Below, piece after piece: positions 27,804-36,544 of a stretch of DNA of 64,000 nucleotides. The position numbers and the translations under genes were made by a program. Within the stretch, counting starts at the first letter, position 1; every line of letters begins with the position of its first letter. The stretch comes from Idiomarina abyssalis (GTDB lineage Bacteria; Pseudomonadota; Gammaproteobacteria; Enterobacterales; Alteromonadaceae), in assembly GCF_900116625.1 (NCBI RefSeq), contig NZ_FPBE01000003.1:124001-188000 (forward strand), written 5' to 3'. A model generated the notes under the pieces. The model saw only the letters and a program-made list of their open reading frames with translations. It made no database searches and was not told where the DNA came from.

Positions 27804-30019
27804 ATAAAAAGAAATTATTAAAAGCCCTGTTCTACTTAAATATAGCCATAGTTGTCAGCCTTATTGGCTATAAAGTTTATTTGAACCTGGTGACTTCTGA
27901 ATTCGAGGCAGAGCATACAGATCAGCTTGCAGCTATCAGCGCCAGACTGGAAGGACAAGACAGTTACAGTTTTGCGGTGGTTGGTAACATCAATAATTCG
28001 GTAGGCATTTTTGAACGCCGCATTATTCCAATGCTGAACGATGCCAATGTCGATTTTCTCGTGTCCGCAGGAAATGCTGTTAGCAGCGGCGGAGAGGACA
28101 AATACCGGGCAATACGGGGTACTCTGTCCCGTTTGGATATGCCTTATTTATTGACCTTTGGTAACAACGAATACGAAGAGTTTGGCAGCTTTCGTTTTTA
28201 TGATCACTATGGGCCTCATTTTTTCAGCTTTACCGCCGGTGACAGCCGTTTTATCTTCCTCGACAGCACTGAAAAAACCCCCTGGCAGTGGCAGTTACGG
28301 TGGTTAACCGACACTCTTAAGGCGGATGAATCGACGCATCGGTTTGTTTTTATTGGCCACCCACCTCTGGAGCCGGAAGAAGCGTTTTTCCTGGCTGAGG
28401 ATGACGACTTTTTACAGCCTGCTGAATTCAGAAGCGCGTTGCTGCAGACGCTGGAAAACTTTGGTGTCGACCGGGTGTTTTCATCAAACATTTCAATTTA
28501 TTCCGAACAAGAACATAACGGCATACCCTATATAACAACCGGTGGTGCAGGTGGTCTGGTACTGAACCAGGATGAAAGCTTTTATCACTATGTGAAAGTG
28601 ACCGTGAGCGCCGATGGTTCCGTCGAGCATTCGGTTGAAGAGCTGGAAGTTGGTCAGCACCCCATTTTGAAGCAACTGGAAAGTCTGTGGTTCTTTATTC
28701 ACTCCCTGTTTTATGTGGGTTACCTCAACTTTATTCTCTTAGTCAGTTTGTTCCTGGTTATTAGCACCAAGCTCTATAACGCTGTGTTTGTCGGAAAAGA
28801 GTACTATCCGGACTACGATATTGACCCAGAGCCCTGGCTTAAGAAAACCATGCGGGTGGCTATGTTTACCAACAATTACTTGCCCTTTATTGGTGGCGTA
28901 CCTATTTCTATCGAACGCTTACGAAGCGGACTGGTGCAGCTTAAGGACAAAGTTCTGGTTGTTGCACCGCGTTATCAACGTGCAGCAGAAAAAGAAGAGA
29001 ATGTGGTGCGTATGCCTTCGTTATTCTCTTTTGGTGAAAAAAGCGAGTTTCGATTTGCCAATATTTTTTCAGGCGCCGTACGTAAAAAGGTCAAAGCGTT
29101 TAAGCCGGATATTATTCATGTACACCACCCGTTCTGGATAGGGTCGCTCGGGGTTTTTGTGGCTCGCAGACTTAAAGTTCCTGTGGTTTATACGTATCAC
29201 ACCCGGCTAGAGCACTATGCTCACTTTGTGTTTTTGCCCGGTTCGCTGTTTCGTAACATTATTGCGCACTTTTTGGTGCGTCGTTTTGCGAACAAATGCG
29301 ATGGTGTGATTGTGCCTACGCAGTCGACTGAAGAGTACTTACGCATGATAGGCGTAAAACGTCCGACCTTTGTACAGCCAACCGGCATTGAGTTTGATCG
29401 CTTTCAGCAGGTTGACGCGAAACAGGTCGAGGACTTGCGTAAACAGCAGAATATTGGCGACGAAACCGTTTTTGTCAGCGTTTCCCGGCTCTCTAATGAA
29501 AAGAATATCGACTTCATGATAGACGCCATGGCGCAATTGAAGGAGCAGACGGATAAAGCATTCCGGTTGTTGATAGTGGGTGACGGCCATCAGCGTCGCA
29601 GATTACAGGGGCGCATTGACGACATGAACCTGCAGCAGCACATTACCCTGGTCGGTGCTGTTCCTCCTGAGCAGATGGCCGCCTGGTACCGACTCGGTGA
29701 CGCGTTTTTATTTGCGTCTCAGTCGGAGACTCAGGGTATGGTTATTCTGGAAGCGATGGCTGCCGGTCTGCCGGTGGTTGCGGTGCGCTCAAGCGGTATT
29801 GATGATGTCGTTGAAGATGGGTATAACGGTTACAAAACACCGGCTAAGCAGTCGTTATGGTGTGAGCGGGTTAAACAAATTCTGGATGATACGGATTTGC
29901 GCCAGAGCCTTTCAGACAATGCTCTGGCGTTTGCCCGTGACTATTCTGTTGAAAAGTTCAGTAAGGACGTGCGCCTTATTTACGCCGAGACTCTGGCTCG
30001 TTACCACCAGACCAAGTAG
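27800..30019 (+). CDS. Metallophosphoesterase-like domain fused to GT4 glycosyltransferase
   Basis: A 739-residue two-part protein. A membrane segment (about 8-30) precedes a calcineurin-type phosphoesterase fold (55-290), a second segment (about 303-325) and a GT-B glycosyltransferase (351-739). In the first domain metal-ligand positions are changed: GNIN62-65 for GDxH, GN92 for GD, GNNE121-124 for GNHE; only His187 in FIGHPP remains, so it is probably inactive. The GT part has FIGGVPISIERL, HVHHPFW, VSRLSNEKNIDF and SETQGMVILEAMAAG, like glycolipid-forming GT4 enzymes. Topology suggests the first domain is periplasmic and the transferase cytoplasmic. Substrates unknown. Confidence 0.85.
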   Translation: MNKKKLLKALFYLNIAIVVSLIGYKVYLNLVTSEFEAEHTDQLAAISARLEGQDSYSFAVVGNINNSVGIFERRIIPMLNDANVDFLVSAGNAVSSGGEDKYRAIRGTLSRLDMPYLLTFGNNEYEEFGSFRFYDHYGPHFFSFTAGDSRFIFLDSTEKTPWQWQLRWLTDTLKADESTHRFVFIGHPPLEPEEAFFLAEDDDFLQPAEFRSALLQTLENFGVDRVFSSNISIYSEQEHNGIPYITTGGAGGLVLNQDESFYHYVKVTVSADGSVEHSVEELEVGQHPILKQLESLWFFIHSLFYVGYLNFILLVSLFLVISTKLYNAVFVGKEYYPDYDIDPEPWLKKTMRVAMFTNNYLPFIGGVPISIERLRSGLVQLKDKVLVVAPRYQRAAEKEENVVRMPSLFSFGEKSEFRFANIFSGAVRKKVKAFKPDIIHVHHPFWIGSLGVFVARRLKVPVVYTYHTRLEHYAHFVFLPGSLFRNIIAHFLVRRFANKCDGVIVPTQSTEEYLRMIGVKRPTFVQPTGIEFDRFQQVDAKQVEDLRKQQNIGDETVFVSVSRLSNEKNIDFMIDAMAQLKEQTDKAFRLLIVGDGHQRRRLQGRIDDMNLQQHITLVGAVPPEQMAAWYRLGDAFLFASQSETQGMVILEAMAAGLPVVAVRSSGIDDVVEDGYNGYKTPAKQSLWCERVKQILDDTDLRQSLSDNALAFARDYSVEKFSKDVRLIYAETLARYHQTK

Positions 30020-30021
30020 CG

Positions 30022-30483
30022 TTACAAAATATGGTTGCCGAATACCAGCAACTGACAGACAACAACGGCTGTTGTTAATAAAACGCGAATACGATAGTAG
30101 CCCATATAAGAAGTCATGGCAGAGCTACGGGCGAGCTTTTGTTCAAAGAAAAGGACTAAAACAAAACCGAGCATTTGCAGACCCAGAGACCAGGCGGGTA
30201 GGTTAATGAGTATTGTGAACCAGGCTAAAAGAGCAAAAACATTGCTCAGTAGTAGTAAGCCTGCGGTTTTTTCGCTTTCAGCACGATGTAAAGCCCGCCC
30301 CCATAAGGTGCCACCTAAAAAGGTTAATATAATAGCGCCGTAGGTGATTAAGAAGTCCAGCGGTTGTATGCCCCAAAATGCGCCCGTCCCCATTAATGCA
30401 GCAAGAGACGATGCTAAAAAGGGGATTAGCCCGAGAAAGCCCAGTGTGTGTATAAGCCAGTTTTTGCCTTTATTCATAAGCAA
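30022..30483 (-). CDS. DUF3429 membrane protein
   Basis: A 153-residue inner-membrane protein with about five membrane segments, including LGFLGLIPFLASSLAAL and LGGTLWGRAL, which fit the DUF3429 family. Function unknown. It is convergent with the glycosyltransferase fusion gene, two bases away. Confidence 0.75.
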   Translation of the reverse strand: MLMNKGKNWLIHTLGFLGLIPFLASSLAALMGTGAFWGIQPLDFLITYGAIILTFLGGTLWGRALHRAESEKTAGLLLLSNVFALLAWFTILINLPAWSLGLQMLGFVLVLFFEQKLARSSAMTSYMGYYRIRVLLTTAVVVCQLLVFGNHIL

Positions 30484-30716
30484 ATCAGTCCACCAGATGT
30501 GAGTTATAGTTGTTTTTACGGTAATTGTTCTCTTTACGTTTAGTCTAACTTTAAATAACTTGCGTAATAAACGATAACAACAATGTCTTTTTTCTCTCGT
30601 CGACTTTCCCCTACAGGCCTGTTGTTTACGAGTTTCAGTTGCTTTAGTAAAAGTCAGCCGATACTATTTCGGCCCTTTGACTTTTAGTGACGCTAACGTT
30701 GCTGGGCGCAAGATCT

Positions 30717-31724
30717 ATGAATAAACGGATACTGGTTACCGGAGGCTGCGGTTTTATTGGCTCGCATACCGTGGTTGAGTTAATACTCAACGGTTACCAA
30801 GTGGTTGTTGTTGATAACCTGAGCAACAGCAGCGCGTCGGTCATTGGTAAAATACAGAAGGTTACAGGCAAGCGGCCGGACTTTCATCAAGTCGATATTT
30901 GCGACATCGACGCATTAACCGGTGTCTTTCGGCAGTACTCTATTGATGGCGTTATCCATTTTGCGGCGCTAAAGAATCCCCAGGAAAGTTATCAGTTAAG
31001 AGACCAGTATTTTACGACTAATGTGGACGGTACGCGTAAACTGCTATCGGTAATGAAAGCATTTTCTGTTACCCGGCTAGTGTTTTCGTCTTCTGCTGTC
31101 GTATATGGAAACCCGTCAACAGTACCAATTCCTGAATCGGCCCCAGCGGGAGACGTCACTAACCCGTATGGCGAGACTAAATTTCAGTCTGAATGCGATT
31201 TAAGTCATTACTGTAACAGCAATGCCAATTTTTCTGCGGTCAGTTTGCGTTATTTTAACCCGGCGGGAGCCCATCCTTCTGGGGGCCTCGGCGAACAACC
31301 GCTTAAGCCAGCGGCAAACCTGGTTCCGGCTATTGGTGATGTCATTACTGGCAAAGCCGATTCAGTTCATGTTTACGGCCATGACTATTTGACCGATGAC
31401 GGCACAGCGATACGCGATTACATTCATGTCTGTGATATTGCAAAAGGCCATGTTGCTGCACTGGAAGTGGGGTTTGCACAAACCGGGCATCAGGTTTTTA
31501 ATCTGGGAACGGGCAAAGGCGAGTCGGTGCTTGAGGTTATACGTGCCTTTGAAAAGGCGAGCGGGCGCACCATCCCGGTTCAGTTTTCAGGCAGGCGGCA
31601 GGGCGACGTAGAGAGTTGCTACGCCGAGGTAGACAAAGCCCATAGAGAGCTAAACTGGCGAGCAGAGTCGGATTTGAGTGTTATAGCCCGGGACTACTGC
31701 CACTGGTTATCGCTGTCGAGCTGA
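30717..31724 (+). CDS. galE: UDP-glucose 4-epimerase
   Basis: A 335-residue extended SDR enzyme interconverting UDP-glucose and UDP-galactose. NAD motif GGCGFIGSH (residues 8-16), SSAVVYG, catalytic YGETK, and NLGTGKGESVLEVI are visible. ATG 30717 is chosen because the Rossmann strand begins right after it. It precedes the aryl-polyene cluster and overlaps the convergent phosphopantetheinyl transferase gene by 31 bases. It may supply sugar nucleotides to envelope glycans. Confidence 0.9.
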   Translation: MNKRILVTGGCGFIGSHTVVELILNGYQVVVVDNLSNSSASVIGKIQKVTGKRPDFHQVDICDIDALTGVFRQYSIDGVIHFAALKNPQESYQLRDQYFTTNVDGTRKLLSVMKAFSVTRLVFSSSAVVYGNPSTVPIPESAPAGDVTNPYGETKFQSECDLSHYCNSNANFSAVSLRYFNPAGAHPSGGLGEQPLKPAANLVPAIGDVITGKADSVHVYGHDYLTDDGTAIRDYIHVCDIAKGHVAALEVGFAQTGHQVFNLGTGKGESVLEVIRAFEKASGRTIPVQFSGRRQGDVESCYAEVDKAHRELNWRAESDLSVIARDYCHWLSLSS

Positions 31725-32251
31725 TACAGTGAGATATCACTGACTTTATCCGCTGTCACTGCCTGGTAACCACACAGCAAAAAAGAGTTTAGCCGGAAGT
31801 ATTTTGCCGCGTGTTGCTGCTTTTCAAGTGGCTGCTCCAGAACCTTAAGCAAGGGGTCACCTGAGGCTTTGGCTACCGCTTCGGCTAAGGTCCACTGTCG
31901 GAAAAATGCTTGCTTAGTCAAAGAGCTACCTGTTAGAAATCCATCTTTATAATAGTCACGAATGCGTTGGTAGTTTTTGCTGGTACGCAAGTTCTCAACG
32001 TCTATGCCGATACTACAGTTTGTTGAGTAGGCGGCGGCGATGAATCCCGATTTATGAGAAAGTGAGCAATAAACGGGCTGATCGTTTACGCTCAGTAGTG
32101 GGGCACCGGAAGGCGTTTTGTCTATAGTGACGTGAACCGGCCCGGAAACCGGCCAGTACTTTCTGACAAGCTGTATCAGTAAGTCCCGTGTTGCTTCCGA
32201 CACTTGCCGGGGTGATGCGGTGTCGTTGTAGAGCCTATATCCGATAACCAT
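31694..32251 (-). CDS. 4'-phosphopantetheinyl transferase (Sfp type)
   Basis: A 185-residue enzyme that attaches phosphopantetheine to the serine of carrier proteins. It has SLSHKSGF, the metal motif IGIDVE and WTLAEAVAKASG. It is divergent from the aryl-polyene operon across a short promoter gap, and most likely primes the two ACPs encoded there (33766 and 34050). Confidence 0.88.
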   Translation of the reverse strand: MVIGYRLYNDTASPRQVSEATRDLLIQLVRKYWPVSGPVHVTIDKTPSGAPLLSVNDQPVYCSLSHKSGFIAAAYSTNCSIGIDVENLRTSKNYQRIRDYYKDGFLTGSSLTKQAFFRQWTLAEAVAKASGDPLLKVLEQPLEKQQHAAKYFRLNSFLLCGYQAVTADKVSDISLYQLDSDNQWQ

Positions 32252-32329
32252 ATGCGCTGTTATATTTTTGAAATGTAGAGTGAGATTCTGTACTATTCCG
32301 CTTCTTTTTTGAGTATCTGTCCAAACCCT

Positions 32330-32998
32330 ATGCGAGCCTTTGTAGCTGATAGTACATTAGTCCAGACCGAATGTCGTGAACGGCTGAAGCAAATTCCGGC
32401 TTCGACCCGACGGCGGCTGAGCTCGTATGCGAAAGTGCTGATAACTGCCATGCTGGAATTGAGTGAAAGACACCCTCAGTTGCAAGAGACGCCGGTGGTA
32501 TTGGCAACGCGGCATGGCGACTTACACCGCACCGAGAAGTTACTGCGGGAACTGGTGCGGGGGGAAATTTTGTCGCCAACCCAGTTTGCGCTTTCGGTGA
32601 ATAATGCCGTATTGGGGCAGTACAGCATGGCCGCTGACAACAGGCAGTCTATGACAACCTTGTCGGCGGGTGAGCAAACCTACCCTTTAGGGTGGTTAGA
32701 GGCGTTAAGCCAGCTACAAAGCGAAGCTGAGCAGGTATTGCTGTTGTATGCTGATGAAGTGCCTCCTGCGGTGTACTCCGGGCAGGTTAAATCGCCGGTA
32801 ACCGGTTTTTCTCATGCGGTTTTACTCCATAGAAAAAACGGACAAGAATTGATTTTGGATCGTCGGGTTGGAAAAGAAAGTCAATTACAGGAAGACGTCT
32901 GGTCAGTTGCTAACAGCGTGCAGAAAATATTGGATGCCGGCGGCGATAAGGTGGTTAAAGACTATAACGGGGTAAGGTGGAGCTGGCATGTTGCTTAG
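32330..32998 (+). CDS. Beta-ketoacyl synthase-like chain length factor, APE cluster
   Basis: A 222-residue protein resembling the N-terminal half of ketosynthases (PF13723 type): VVLATRHGDLHRTEKLL and the stretch NNAVLGQYSMAA. The usual active Cys is absent, as in chain length factors. It is the first plus-strand gene of the aryl-polyene cluster. ATG 32330 is preferred to TTG 32309. It overlaps the next gene by 11 bases. Confidence 0.75.
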   Translation: MRAFVADSTLVQTECRERLKQIPASTRRRLSSYAKVLITAMLELSERHPQLQETPVVLATRHGDLHRTEKLLRELVRGEILSPTQFALSVNNAVLGQYSMAADNRQSMTTLSAGEQTYPLGWLEALSQLQSEAEQVLLLYADEVPPAVYSGQVKSPVTGFSHAVLLHRKNGQELILDRRVGKESQLQEDVWSVANSVQKILDAGGDKVVKDYNGVRWSWHVA

Positions 32999-33824
32999 TC
33001 TCTGGCAGGTCATTAATCGCACCTGGCGACGTTTCGCCACAGGGCTTTGCTTTGCCATTTTTGGCTTAGGTGGCCTGTTGCTGTCGGTGACTGCGTTGCC
33101 TTTGCTCGCCTTACTATCTAACGGAAATGAACAGCAGCGCCAGGCCCAGGCCCGGCGTTTAGTGCAACTGACGTTTAAGTGGTTTATCGGCGTAATGAAG
33201 TGGACCGGCGTGTTCAACTTTGACTTTAAGGCAATTGAGAAGCTACGAAGCGTTCGGGGTCATGTCATTATTGCGAATCACCCTTGCTTAATTGATGTCG
33301 TGGCATTGATTTCTTTTGTGCCGAATCCAGACTGTGTGGTTAAGTCACACCTGTGGAAGAACCCTTTTATGCGGGGCGTTATCCGTTCAACGGGTTATTT
33401 AAGCAATGACGATCCGGAAGATTTGGTCAACGACTGTGAGCGCTCGCTGGCGCAGGGGAATAACCTCATTATATTCCCTGAAGGTACGCGCACGACACCA
33501 GGAGAAGTGGTCAAATTCCAACGTGGCGCAGCGCATTTGGCGTTGCGTACACGGGCTAAAATTACGGCACTACGCGTGGATTGCGTACCTGTAACTTTGA
33601 TTAAAAATGAGGCCTGGTACTGTGCACCGCAACAAAAGCCGACCTTGTCGGTGCATTATTTAGGCGAAATAGATTCAGCCGTATACTGCAATGCTGAAAA
33701 GCTCAGCATTGCCGCGCGTCAATTGACTCGCGACTTACAGAATTACTATGAAAAGGTGTTAGAAGATGACGGAAAACCTGAAGCAAGAGATCAAAGCCTT
33801 GATTATCGAGTCGCTGGATCTTGA
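32988..33824 (+). CDS. 1-acylglycerol-3-phosphate acyltransferase-like protein, APE cluster
   Basis: A 278-residue membrane-bound acyltransferase of the PlsC type, with an N-terminal membrane segment, HX4D motif NHPCLID and the FPEGTRT acceptor motif. In aryl-polyene clusters it is thought to join the polyene acyl chain to a lipid anchor. The C-terminus overlaps the ACP gene by 59 bases in another frame, an unusually long overlap. Confidence 0.85.
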   Translation: MLLSLWQVINRTWRRFATGLCFAIFGLGGLLLSVTALPLLALLSNGNEQQRQAQARRLVQLTFKWFIGVMKWTGVFNFDFKAIEKLRSVRGHVIIANHPCLIDVVALISFVPNPDCVVKSHLWKNPFMRGVIRSTGYLSNDDPEDLVNDCERSLAQGNNLIIFPEGTRTTPGEVVKFQRGAAHLALRTRAKITALRVDCVPVTLIKNEAWYCAPQQKPTLSVHYLGEIDSAVYCNAEKLSIAARQLTRDLQNYYEKVLEDDGKPEARDQSLDYRVAGS

Positions 33825-34038
33825 GGATGTTGAGGTATCAGATATCAATGATTCAGCCGCGTTATTCGGAGACGATGACGATGGCCTGAACCTCGATTCC
33901 ATTGACGCATTGGAACTGGGTTTGGCAATAAAGAAGAAGTACGACGTAAAGCTGGATGCAAACTCAGCGGAAACAAAAAAGCACTTTTACAGTGTTGATA
34001 CGTTAGCGGACTTTGTCGCTAATAATCGCGGCGAATAA
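33766..34038 (+). CDS. Acyl carrier protein 1, APE cluster
   Basis: A 90-residue acidic carrier protein with the phosphopantetheine site NLDSIDALELG. It carries the growing polyene chain or the starter unit. It begins inside the acyltransferase gene, with AAGGTG upstream. The second ACP follows after 11 bases. Confidence 0.9.
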   Translation: MTENLKQEIKALIIESLDLEDVEVSDINDSAALFGDDDDGLNLDSIDALELGLAIKKKYDVKLDANSAETKKHFYSVDTLADFVANNRGE

Positions 34039-34049
34039 ACGAGGGAACG

Positions 34050-34301
34050 ATGAAAACGAAAGACGAAGTGTATGCGCGATTAGTTCAAATTCTTGAAGAA
34101 GACTTCGAGATAGAATCTGATGATATTTCTTTAGACGCAAACCTGTATCAGGACTTGGATCTTGATTCGATTGATGCGGTAGATTTAGTGGTTAAATTAC
34201 GCGAAATCACTGGTAAAAAAATCAGCCCGGATGCGTTTAAAGCGGTGCGTACTGTCGAGGATGTTGTCGAAGAAGTTTATAAACTCGTTCACAGCAATTA
34301 A
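34050..34301 (+). CDS. Acyl carrier protein 2, APE cluster
   Basis: An 83-residue carrier protein with DLDLDSIDAVDLVVKL around the modified serine. Two ACPs are normal for aryl-polyene clusters, one for the aryl starter and one for chain extension. Its stop overlaps the next start by one base (TAATG). Confidence 0.9.
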   Translation: MKTKDEVYARLVQILEEDFEIESDDISLDANLYQDLDLDSIDAVDLVVKLREITGKKISPDAFKAVRTVEDVVEEVYKLVHSN

Positions 34302-34849
34302 TGAAAACCGCTCTGCGTTTATTAATCAGTGGCTTACTGATTGCCTACCCTCTGATGGTTTGGTGGTTTGCGCAGAACGGCCTGACAAACTGGCTGCTAC
34401 TGGCACTGATTACCTTGCTGAGTTTAAGCATTGTTGCCCAGGGTATTGGTCATCCCAGAAGCTGGCTTTCAATGGCCGTGTTATTGGTCGTTTCAGTAAC
34501 GGCTATTTTTGCTGACCAGCTGACAGGTGTGTTGTTCTATCCGGTCTGGATGAATGCGGCATTGCTTCTGGTTTTTGTTGCGTCCTTATGGCGCAAACCG
34601 TCGGTAATAACCCGCTTAGCGACGCTGATGGAAGGCTCATTGTCTGAGAAGGCCGTTGCTTACACTGAAAAAGTGACCATGGTCTGGGCCGTATTTTTCC
34701 TTATGAATGGTGCTATTGCGCTGGCGACTGCAGTTCATGGTGACATTGAGCTTTGGACGCTATACAACGGTTTTATATCCTACGTGCTAATTGGGTTACT
34801 TTTTGTGGTTGAGTGGAGTGTGCGGCGTGTTGTTAAAAACAAGCACTGA
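34301..34849 (+). CDS. COG4648-type membrane protein, APE cluster
   Basis: A 182-residue inner-membrane protein with six membrane segments and little else. Proteins of this type are regularly encoded beside aryl-polyene ACPs, but their role is not defined. It overlaps the acyl-ACP ligase gene by about 23 bases if that gene starts at 34827. Confidence 0.75.
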   Translation: MKTALRLLISGLLIAYPLMVWWFAQNGLTNWLLLALITLLSLSIVAQGIGHPRSWLSMAVLLVVSVTAIFADQLTGVLFYPVWMNAALLLVFVASLWRKPSVITRLATLMEGSLSEKAVAYTEKVTMVWAVFFLMNGAIALATAVHGDIELWTLYNGFISYVLIGLLFVVEWSVRRVVKNKH

Positions 34850-36179
34850 GCAATGGGAGCTGCAATGGCGGCGCCCGGATGCAAAACTAGCCTCAATTAA
34901 AGGCGAACCCATTAGTGCATCAATCTGGCTTCAGGATGTGGCTGCCGCTACCTATTGGCTTAATGAGCAGAAAGGCGATGCGCTACTTTATCAGCGTGAC
35001 TGGTATCGTTTTAGTGTTTGGTTCTTTGCGCTGCTAGAGAGTAAAAAGCGAATTATTCTGCCAGCTAATGATAAACCTGCGACCCTGTCAGAGCTATCAT
35101 CTCAGTATGCATTCAGAGTACCGGAAGAATTACCTTCCAAAGGGCGTTCTGATGCGCCTTCTTTGATCTTAAAAGGTGATTTAGACTCCCCTCTGACCTT
35201 TTTCACCTCCGGTAGCAGTGGCAAACCTAAAGCAGTAGAAAAAACGCTCAGACAGTTATGGCTGGAAGTAGAGACGCTGGAGCGGACCTTTGCAGATAAA
35301 CTCGGCCAGACGGATATTCTGGCCACGGTGACTCATCAGCATATTTACGGGCTTTTGTTTACAGTTCTATGGCCGCTTGCAGCCGGGCGTTCGGTAACAT
35401 TACCTTTAGTCGATTACCCTGAGCAATTGCAGCAACTATTGGCGAAAGCTGACGGTCGGCGTTACGCTTTGGTAAGCAGTCCTGCACACTTACAGCGTTT
35501 GGATAACTTGCCACAGCTGTCGCAGCATAAAAACGCTTTGACCATGGTCTTTTCGTCAGGTGGGCCGTTGCCGGGCTCAGTTCCTAACAACTTCGCTGAC
35601 AATGAACTGCAGGCCCCCATTGAAGTGTACGGCAGTACGGAAACCGGAGGTATAGCCTGGCGGCAGCGTAATCCGGGTGCTTCAGATAGTTTCAAGCCTC
35701 TGGCCGGCATAGAGGTGAGCTGCGACAACAACGATATACTGGTTATTCAGTCACCGTATCTTAAAGAGCCACAAAGGCCGTATACTACAGAAGATAAAGT
35801 TCAGCTTCAGGGGCAGGGGTGTTTTCTGTTACTCGGACGCCAGGACAGAGTCACTAAAATTGCTGAAAAGCGAGTATCGCTGAATGAAGTCGAGCAGTTT
35901 ATTCAGCAGCACGAATGGGTCGAGTCAGCCAAAGCTTGTGTGTTACATAGCCCTCGTGTTGAGTTGGGTTTGGTGTTAGTGCTGAACTCCGCCGGAAATG
36001 CAGAACTTAATGCCCAGGGGCGGTTTAAAGTGCGTCAGGAGTTGCGGCATCATTTACAGCAGCGTTTTGAAAAAGTCGTTGTACCTAAACGTTTTCGCTA
36101 TGTGGCGCAGCTACCTTATAACGGCGCCGGCAAAGTCACTCAGGCTGACCTACAGGCGTTGTTCGAAGAGGAAAAGTAG
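34827..36179 (+). CDS. AMP-dependent acyl-CoA/ACP ligase, APE cluster
   Basis: A 450-residue adenylating enzyme of the ANL superfamily. The P-loop FFTSGSSGKPKAVEK, the core motif YGSTETGGIAWRQ and the LGRQDRVTKIAEKRVSL hinge are visible. It probably activates the aryl starter acid (such as 4-hydroxycinnamate) for ACP loading. The start is uncertain: GTG 34827, or TTG 34791, which would give 462 residues. Confidence 0.85.
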   Translation: MLLKTSTEQWELQWRRPDAKLASIKGEPISASIWLQDVAAATYWLNEQKGDALLYQRDWYRFSVWFFALLESKKRIILPANDKPATLSELSSQYAFRVPEELPSKGRSDAPSLILKGDLDSPLTFFTSGSSGKPKAVEKTLRQLWLEVETLERTFADKLGQTDILATVTHQHIYGLLFTVLWPLAAGRSVTLPLVDYPEQLQQLLAKADGRRYALVSSPAHLQRLDNLPQLSQHKNALTMVFSSGGPLPGSVPNNFADNELQAPIEVYGSTETGGIAWRQRNPGASDSFKPLAGIEVSCDNNDILVIQSPYLKEPQRPYTTEDKVQLQGQGCFLLLGRQDRVTKIAEKRVSLNEVEQFIQQHEWVESAKACVLHSPRVELGLVLVLNSAGNAELNAQGRFKVRQELRHHLQQRFEKVVVPKRFRYVAQLPYNGAGKVTQADLQALFEEEK

Positions 36180-36186
36180 AGAGATT

Positions 36187-36543
36187 ATGCAGACTCAACT
36201 ACCTAAGTTTATTCGCTTCTCCGAAAGCGCCGGCGAGAATGAAAAGCCGGCACTTAATGGACAGTTTCAATTAGAAGCAGATTGTATTTATTTGCAGGGA
36301 CATTTTCCTTCAGCGCCCATTTTACCCGGGGTCGCACAACTTGACTGGGTGGTGCAGCTTGCCGCTGAGCATTGGTCAACACCCACCTCAATTCAACGCA
36401 TTGAAGTCCTCAAGTTTAACGACATGATTTTACCCGGGGCGACGGTTGACTTGTTCATTGAGAGAAAACGCGAAGACTGCGTTACCTTTAAATATTCTGA
36501 CGGTGATAAAGCGCTGTCTTCCGGACGCCTGGTGTTTAATTAA
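36187..36543 (+). CDS. Hotdog-fold 3-hydroxyacyl-ACP dehydratase (FabZ/ApeI-like), APE cluster
   Basis: A 118-residue dehydratase-like hotdog protein. GHFPSAPILPGVAQLDW matches the FabZ signature with catalytic His. It removes water from the 3-hydroxyacyl intermediate to form each conjugated double bond. It starts seven bases after the ligase stop. Confidence 0.8.
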   Translation: MQTQLPKFIRFSESAGENEKPALNGQFQLEADCIYLQGHFPSAPILPGVAQLDWVVQLAAEHWSTPTSIQRIEVLKFNDMILPGATVDLFIERKREDCVTFKYSDGDKALSSGRLVFN

Positions 36544-36544
36544 T

